Positions 13,859 through 18,095 of a stretch of 18,095 nt of DNA are shown piece after piece. Position numbers and translations under genes: made by a program. The number at the start of each line of letters is the position of its first letter. The first letter of the stretch is position 1. This DNA comes from Porticoccaceae bacterium (GTDB lineage: Bacteria > Pseudomonadota > Gammaproteobacteria > Pseudomonadales > Porticoccaceae). The notes beneath the pieces were generated by a model that ran no database searches, was not told where the DNA came from, and saw only the letters and a program-made list of their open reading frames with translations. The stretch is taken from assembly GCA_023228865.1 (NCBI GenBank), contig JALOAH010000075.1, forward strand, positions 1 to 18,095, in the 5' to 3' direction.

Positions 13859-16537
13859 TCAGGCGTACAGTGGGTTCATTTTGTCGGGATTGATACCCAG
13901 GTCTTTTATGGCCTGGACAACAACAGCTTTATCAATGCGTCCCTGCTTGGCGAGGCCGTGGAGAGCGCAAACGCTGATATAGCGGCGGTCAACTTCAAAG
14001 AAATCCCGCAACTTGCTGCGGGTGTCGCTGCGGCCAAAGCCGTCTGTGCCGAGAACATGATAGTCCCCCGGTATATAGGGGCGCAGCTGTTCGGAAAGGT
14101 TTTTCATATAGTCAGTGGCAATAATAAAAGGGCCGTTACTGTCTCCCGTTTTATCACTGGACAAGAGTGCGCTGATATAGGGAATTTTTTCAGGTTCGTC
14201 GGGGTGGAGCATATTCCAGCGCACGGCGGCCTGGCCATCGCGGCTGAGTTCGTTGATGCTGGTGACACTCCAGATATCGGATTCGACACCGTAATCGTTT
14301 TTGAGAATGTCAGCGGCGGCGACGACTTCGTTGAGGATGGTGCCAGCCCCCATCAACTGGACGCGAAGCTTATTTTTACCGGTTTTGGCGCCTTTGCGCA
14401 GGCTGTAGCAACCGCGAATAATGCCTTCTTCGGCGCCCTCGGGCATTTCCGGGTGCTGATAGTTTTCATTCATGGTGGTGATGTAGTAGAAACAGTTTTC
14501 CTTGTCGCCATACATGCGCTTGAGACCGTCCTGAATAATCACCGCCAGCTCATAGCCAAAGGCCGGATCATAGCTGCGGCAGTTGGGGATGGTGTTGGCA
14601 AGAATATGGCTGTGGCCGTCCTGGTGCTGCAAACCTTCGCCGTTAAGGGTGGTGCGGCCTGAGGTGGCGCCGATCAGAAAGCCCCGCGCCTGCATATCTC
14701 CGGCTGCCCAGGCGAGGTCGCCAATGCGTTGAAAGCCGAACATGGAGTAATAAATAAAGAAGGGCACCATGGGGCAGTCGTAGTTGCTGTAGGCGGTGGC
14801 CAGCGCCATCCATGCCGACATGGCGCCCGCCTCATTGATGCCCTCTTCGAGAATCTGCCCCTGCTTGTCTTCCTTGTAATACATGATCTGGTTGTGATCG
14901 TGGGGAATGTATTTTTGCCCGGCAGAGGAGTAGATGCCGAGCTGGCGGAACATGCCTTCCATGCCGAAGGTGCGCGCCTCGTCGGGGACGATGGGCACAA
15001 TGCGGGAACCGATTTTTTTGTCTTTCACCAGGGTGGTGAGGATACGGACAAAGGCCATGGTGGTGGAGATTTCCCTGTCCCCGGTGCTTTCCAGCTGTTT
15101 CTGAAAGGCGCTCAGGGGCGGAGTGTCGAGAGGGGTAAAGTCTGCCTGGCGGAAGGGCACCGGGCCGCCCAGCTCCTCACGGCGTTTCTTCATATAGGCA
15201 ATTTCCGGGCTGTCTTCCGGCGGGCGGTAATAGGGCACGGTTTCGAGCTGGTCATCGGGTATAGGGATACCGAAGCGGTCGCGGAAATTTTTGAGGCTTT
15301 CAATGTCGAGTTTTTTGACCCCGTGGGTATCGTTTGCGGCTTCGCCGGCGGCACCCATGCCGTAACCTTTAACGGTCATGGCGAGGATTACCGTGGGTTT
15401 GCCGTTGCTTTCCAGGGCGGCGGCGTAGGCGGCATAGACCTTGTAGGGGTCGTGGCCGCCCCTGTTGAGATACTGGATATCGCGATCGCTGAGATCCTTG
15501 ACCATTTCCGCCAGCTCTGGATCCTTGCCGAAAAAGTGCTCTCTGGTATAGGCGCCGCCGTTATTTTTGCAGTTTTGCAACTCGCCGTCGCAAACCTCGT
15601 TCATGCGTTTTTGCAGCAGTCCCTTGGTGTCTTTTTCAAAAAGTGGATCCCACAGCCGGCCCCAGACCACCTTGATGACATTCCAGCCAGCGCCTTTAAA
15701 AACGCCCTCCAGTTCCTGAATGATTTTGCCGTTACCGCGCACCGGGCCGTCGAGGCGCTGGAGGTTGCAGTTGATCACAAAATTGAGATTTTCAAGACCT
15801 TCGCGACCGGCGAGGGCAATGGCGCCAAGGGATTCCGGTTCGTCACATTCGCCGTCGCCGAGAAACGCCCACACCTGGCGATCGCCCCTGGGAACCAGTC
15901 CCCTGGCGGAGAGGTAGCGCATGACGTGCGCCTGATAGATGGCCTGAATGGGGCCAAGCCCCATGGAGACGGTGGGAAATTGCCAGTAATCGGGCATCAG
16001 CCAGGGATGGGGGTAGGAGGACAGGCCTTTGCCGTCAGTTTCGCGGCGAAAGTTTTCCAGCTGCTCTTCATTGATTCTGCCCTCAAGGAATGAGCGGGCG
16101 TAAATACCCGGCGAACTGTGTCCCTGAAAATAGACGAGATCGCCGAGATGGCCGTTGTGGCGACCGCGGAAAAAGTAATTGAAGCCGATATCGTACAGTG
16201 TGGCGGCGGAAGAGAAGGTGGCAATATGGCCGCCGAGGGCGTCCTCATTTTTATTGGCGCGCATCACCATGGCAAGGGCGTTCCAGCGAATCAGGGAGCG
16301 AATGCGGCGCTCCATAAACAAATCGCCGGGCATGTGCTTTTCCCTGGATGTTGGAATGGTGTTGCGAAACGGTGTGGTAATGGCGTTGGGGGTGGGAATG
16401 CCCTGTTCAGCGGCTTTGTCCAGCAATTGCTTGACCAGGTAGCCTGCGCGATCCTGTCCCTGAAATTTGATCACTGATTCCAGTGCTTCGAGCCATTCCC
16501 GGGTTTCTGTGGGGTCTAAATCCTCAAATGGGGTCAT
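13859..16537 (-). CDS. aceE: Pyruvate dehydrogenase E1 component (homodimeric type)
   Basis: An 892-residue ThDP enzyme of the homodimeric AceE class (E. coli 887). It decarboxylates pyruvate and reductively acetylates the lipoyl groups of AceF. Visible features include LGGHIATFSSAATLYDIGFN and FQGHSSPGIYARSF, whose His104 and His140 are the usual active-site histidines. The ThDP/magnesium motif is FLGDGECDEPES (Asp228), continuing to INCNLQRLDGPVRGNG. The pyrimidine-domain and C-terminal parts include EAGAMSAWMALATAY, the mobile-loop segment SGRTTLNGEGLQHQDGHSH, and LGTDGFGRSDTRSKLRDFFEVD. The frame is open to 16585, but the ATG at 16537 (MTPFEDLDPTETREWL) is preferred: it matches the family N-terminus and has AGGA 9 bases upstream. 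It is the first gene of the aceEF operon. A perfect 14-bp dyad lies 81-113 bases upstream and may be its operator. Confidence 0.98.
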   Translation of the reverse strand: MTPFEDLDPTETREWLEALESVIKFQGQDRAGYLVKQLLDKAAEQGIPTPNAITTPFRNTIPTSREKHMPGDLFMERRIRSLIRWNALAMVMRANKNEDALGGHIATFSSAATLYDIGFNYFFRGRHNGHLGDLVYFQGHSSPGIYARSFLEGRINEEQLENFRRETDGKGLSSYPHPWLMPDYWQFPTVSMGLGPIQAIYQAHVMRYLSARGLVPRGDRQVWAFLGDGECDEPESLGAIALAGREGLENLNFVINCNLQRLDGPVRGNGKIIQELEGVFKGAGWNVIKVVWGRLWDPLFEKDTKGLLQKRMNEVCDGELQNCKNNGGAYTREHFFGKDPELAEMVKDLSDRDIQYLNRGGHDPYKVYAAYAAALESNGKPTVILAMTVKGYGMGAAGEAANDTHGVKKLDIESLKNFRDRFGIPIPDDQLETVPYYRPPEDSPEIAYMKKRREELGGPVPFRQADFTPLDTPPLSAFQKQLESTGDREISTTMAFVRILTTLVKDKKIGSRIVPIVPDEARTFGMEGMFRQLGIYSSAGQKYIPHDHNQIMYYKEDKQGQILEEGINEAGAMSAWMALATAYSNYDCPMVPFFIYYSMFGFQRIGDLAWAAGDMQARGFLIGATSGRTTLNGEGLQHQDGHSHILANTIPNCRSYDPAFGYELAVIIQDGLKRMYGDKENCFYYITTMNENYQHPEMPEGAEEGIIRGCYSLRKGAKTGKNKLRVQLMGAGTILNEVVAAADILKNDYGVESDIWSVTSINELSRDGQAAVRWNMLHPDEPEKIPYISALLSSDKTGDSNGPFIIATDYMKNLSEQLRPYIPGDYHVLGTDGFGRSDTRSKLRDFFEVDRRYISVCALHGLAKQGRIDKAVVVQAIKDLGINPDKMNPLYA

Positions 16538-16602
16538 GGTGTCTGTCCTGTTGTTGAATCTGTTGCCGGCTGATATTCGCCACATTATGGATAGACTTTA
16601 GC

Positions 16603-16631
16603 ACAGTATTTTTTTCAATACTATGTTCCAA
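16603..16631 (-). promoter_or_regulatory. Candidate aceE promoter overlapping the dyad
   Basis: On the minus strand, TTGGAA (16631-16626), 17 bases, then TACTGT (16608-16603). The -35 matches 4 of 6 and the -10 only 3 of 6 positions, so it is tentative. The -35 falls inside the promoter-proximal arm of the dyad, as expected for a repressed promoter. It would give a leader of roughly 60 bases. Confidence 0.3.
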
Positions 16632-16650
16632 TTTTTTTGGAACATAGTAT
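16618..16650. repeat. Perfect 14-bp inverted repeat upstream of aceE
   Basis: ATACTATGTTCCAA (16618-16631), five T, then TTGGAACATAGTAT (16637-16650). The arms are perfect complements. Neither strand has a T-run after the stem, so a simple intrinsic terminator is unlikely. A further AGTATT at 16605-16610 can pair with AATACT (16617-16622), giving a mutually exclusive small hairpin. It may be an operator for pyruvate-responsive control of aceEF or an RNA switch-like structure. Confidence 0.75.
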
Positions 16651-16738
16651 CAAAATTACGGTATTGGCAAGAATCCACAGCCAGTGTTGCGCTATACAGT
16701 GTAGACCCTTGTCAGCACCGGGGCATAGGCCGCGCGGC

Positions 16739-18095
16739 TCAGCTGTCGTAACTAAAGGTTGGCTCCAGATATTCCTCCGCCAGTGGCTCCCCGCTGCCGA
16801 CGGCCTTGTCGGGTGAGGTGAGTATCCAGAGCCCAGCGCGCTCACCCACCATGACTCTTGCAAAGGCCTGGGTTAGGGTTTCCCTGTCGATGGCGTTCAG
16901 AGCCGCCACCAGCCTGGGTCTGAAATCAAAATTCTCATAGCCGAGATTCAGGGATTCCAGATGGCGAGCCGCCAATTCGTTGATGTTGCGCGGTTTTTCC
17001 TCTATTTGCGCCAGCACAGACTGGCGGTAACGCTGAAGATCCTCATCGCTAAGGCTGGCGATGAGGGTTGTGGCGTCGTCGAGGAAGTGGTTGATTTCCT
17101 TTTTCAGCGTCTCGGCGTCCACTTTAGGTGACTGGACATAAAACAATTGCCCCGGCACCCGTTGCATTGGCGCAATGGTGCTGCCCACGGCATAACCCAG
17201 CTGTTTTTCCGTGCGCAGGCTGCTGTAAAAGGGCGCAGACAAAATATTGCTCAACAGGGAAAAGGTGGCGCGCTCTTCTAGGCTGTCCTGATCCCCCTGT
17301 AAATAAAGCAGGGCGGCGCTGTCGTTGTGATCCACATAATAGGAGGTGGATGGCAGCGGCGCTGACCGCACCAGGTTTTTAACTTCCTGAGTGACCTTGA
17401 GGTCGTGGTTGGTGAGGCCGAGCCCTGTGGTCAGGGTTGCCGCCATTGTCTGCGCCTGGGCGGCACTGAAATTGCCGCCGGCATAGAAGCGGCCTTTGCC
17501 GGAATTGGACAGCTGTTGCTGAAATTGCTGCAACTGTTGCGGAGTGATTTTTTCAAGGGCATCGGCCTTGGCCAGCGGCAGCCAGTCATTTTTGACCAGG
17601 GGCGGCAGGCGGTTAAAGAGTTGACGCAATGGCCACTCCTTGCTGCTGTTGCGCCACTTTCTCAACAGGCTGTCTTGCACTCTGTTGAGGCGTTCTCTGC
17701 TCCAGTCCGGTTTGTTGAGAGTTTGGATTATGCGCTCCAGCAGCAACTGCTGTTTTTCGCTGTAACCGGAAATGGTGATGGTAAAACCCTGCTCCCAGGA
17801 AGCCAGATTGAAACCCAGCCCGGCGAGCATTGCCGGATAGGTTTCCGCCGACAGCTGATCCAGTGTCAGCGCAACCAGGTAGTCGGTCATTACCGCGCGC
17901 TCGATGGTGGTCATTTGCGGTAGGGTGACGCGGGCTTCAAAGTAACCTTTGGGGGAATTGAACTGGCTGTCCGGGTAGTACCAGAGGTTGTTCTGGTCGC
18001 CAATTTTGAAGGGCTTTTCCACCGCTGACGGGACAGTCAAAATGTCGAGATGCTGGGCGATGTAGGGGTTTTTGTTCGGCAGTGCCAGGGGGCCA
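16739..18095 (-). CDS. M16 family zinc metalloprotease (pitrilysin-like), C-terminal part
   Basis: The last 451 residues of a peptidase M16 protein; the 5' part lies beyond the window edge. The frame is open to position 18095 and begins LALPNKNPYIAQHLDIL, a sequence typical of the domain 2/domain 3 boundary in pitrilysin and insulysin. The zinc site (HxxEH) would be in the missing N-terminal half. Within the window, SAPFYSSLRTEKQLGYAVGS matches the conserved RTxxQLGY segment of domain 4; in insulysin the Arg and Tyr of that segment help bind substrate. There is no membrane segment in this part. In the family such enzymes degrade peptides in the periplasm, but the signal peptide cannot be checked here. 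It ends 201 bases upstream of aceE on the same strand, separated by the dyad region. Confidence 0.92.
   Translation of the reverse strand, partial: GPLALPNKNPYIAQHLDILTVPSAVEKPFKIGDQNNLWYYPDSQFNSPKGYFEARVTLPQMTTIERAVMTDYLVALTLDQLSAETYPAMLAGLGFNLASWEQGFTITISGYSEKQQLLLERIIQTLNKPDWSRERLNRVQDSLLRKWRNSSKEWPLRQLFNRLPPLVKNDWLPLAKADALEKITPQQLQQFQQQLSNSGKGRFYAGGNFSAAQAQTMAATLTTGLGLTNHDLKVTQEVKNLVRSAPLPSTSYYVDHNDSAALLYLQGDQDSLEERATFSLLSNILSAPFYSSLRTEKQLGYAVGSTIAPMQRVPGQLFYVQSPKVDAETLKKEINHFLDDATTLIASLSDEDLQRYRQSVLAQIEEKPRNINELAARHLESLNLGYENFDFRPRLVAALNAIDRETLTQAFARVMVGERAGLWILTSPDKAVGSGEPLAEEYLEPTFSYDS

Larger units (their letters stand above)
16538..16738. promoter_or_regulatory. aceE upstream region
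   Basis: These 201 bases between the M16 protease stop and aceE contain the dyad at 16618-16650, a candidate promoter (16603-16631) and the aceE ribosome-binding site. No gene is seen. No U-tract terminator follows the protease stop on the minus strand. Confidence 0.55.

Noticed and set aside
14729..16093. 454-codon plus-strand open frame opposite aceE
   Set aside because: It is antisense to a fully conserved AceE coding region and has no recognisable protein features.

Overview
The window looks like chromosomal DNA of a Gram-negative gammaproteobacterium. The evidence is a large single-chain PurL, a purL/mltF divergent pair, an aceE-aceF operon without an adjacent lpd, a Pol IV gene under a LexA-type box, a pitrilysin-like M16 protease and a TonB-dependent receptor. 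The E2p active-site variant (His...Asn) and the receptor N-terminus suggest a pseudomonad/Cellvibrionales-like, probably aquatic, lineage. That placement is inference from protein character, not a measured phylogeny.

Layout. Positions 1-196 (minus): start of a TonB-dependent receptor whose ATG/RBS and signal peptide lie in different frames. 197-526: AT-rich intergenic DNA with inverted repeats. 527-1582 (minus): a luciferase-like (LLM) oxidoreductase, divergent from 1963-3279 (plus), an FAD-dependent amine-oxidase/phytoene-desaturase-type protein. The 380-base gap between them carries a perfect 15-bp palindrome. 3298-3330: a strong bidirectional terminator. 3352-4077 (minus): a small sulfite-oxidase-fold molybdopterin enzyme without an export signal. 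4163-8041 (minus): purL. 8209-9669 (plus): mltF. 9761-10819 (plus): dinB, preceded by a sigma70 promoter overlapped by a LexA-type SOS box. 10870-11649 (minus): an atypical short-chain dehydrogenase-like protein lacking the Tyr/Lys pair. 11764-12084 (minus): an SMR-family efflux protein. 12136-16537 (minus): the aceE-aceF operon, preceded by a 14-bp perfect dyad. 16739-18095 (minus): the C-terminal half of an M16 metalloprotease, running off the window.

How the parts fit. From about 3.3 kb rightward, most genes are housekeeping or maintenance: purine synthesis, peptidoglycan turnover, SOS mutagenesis, pyruvate oxidation and proteolysis. The left 3.3 kb is more accessory: an outer-membrane receptor and two flavoenzyme-type genes that might process an imported or internal small molecule, though nothing in the sequence identifies a substrate. 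I found no rRNA, tRNA, CRISPR array, insertion sequence or phage gene. I see no clear new multi-gene system. The most useful leads are regulatory DNA (aceE dyad, LLM/FAD palindrome, dinB SOS promoter), the receptor frame break and the degenerate SDR.
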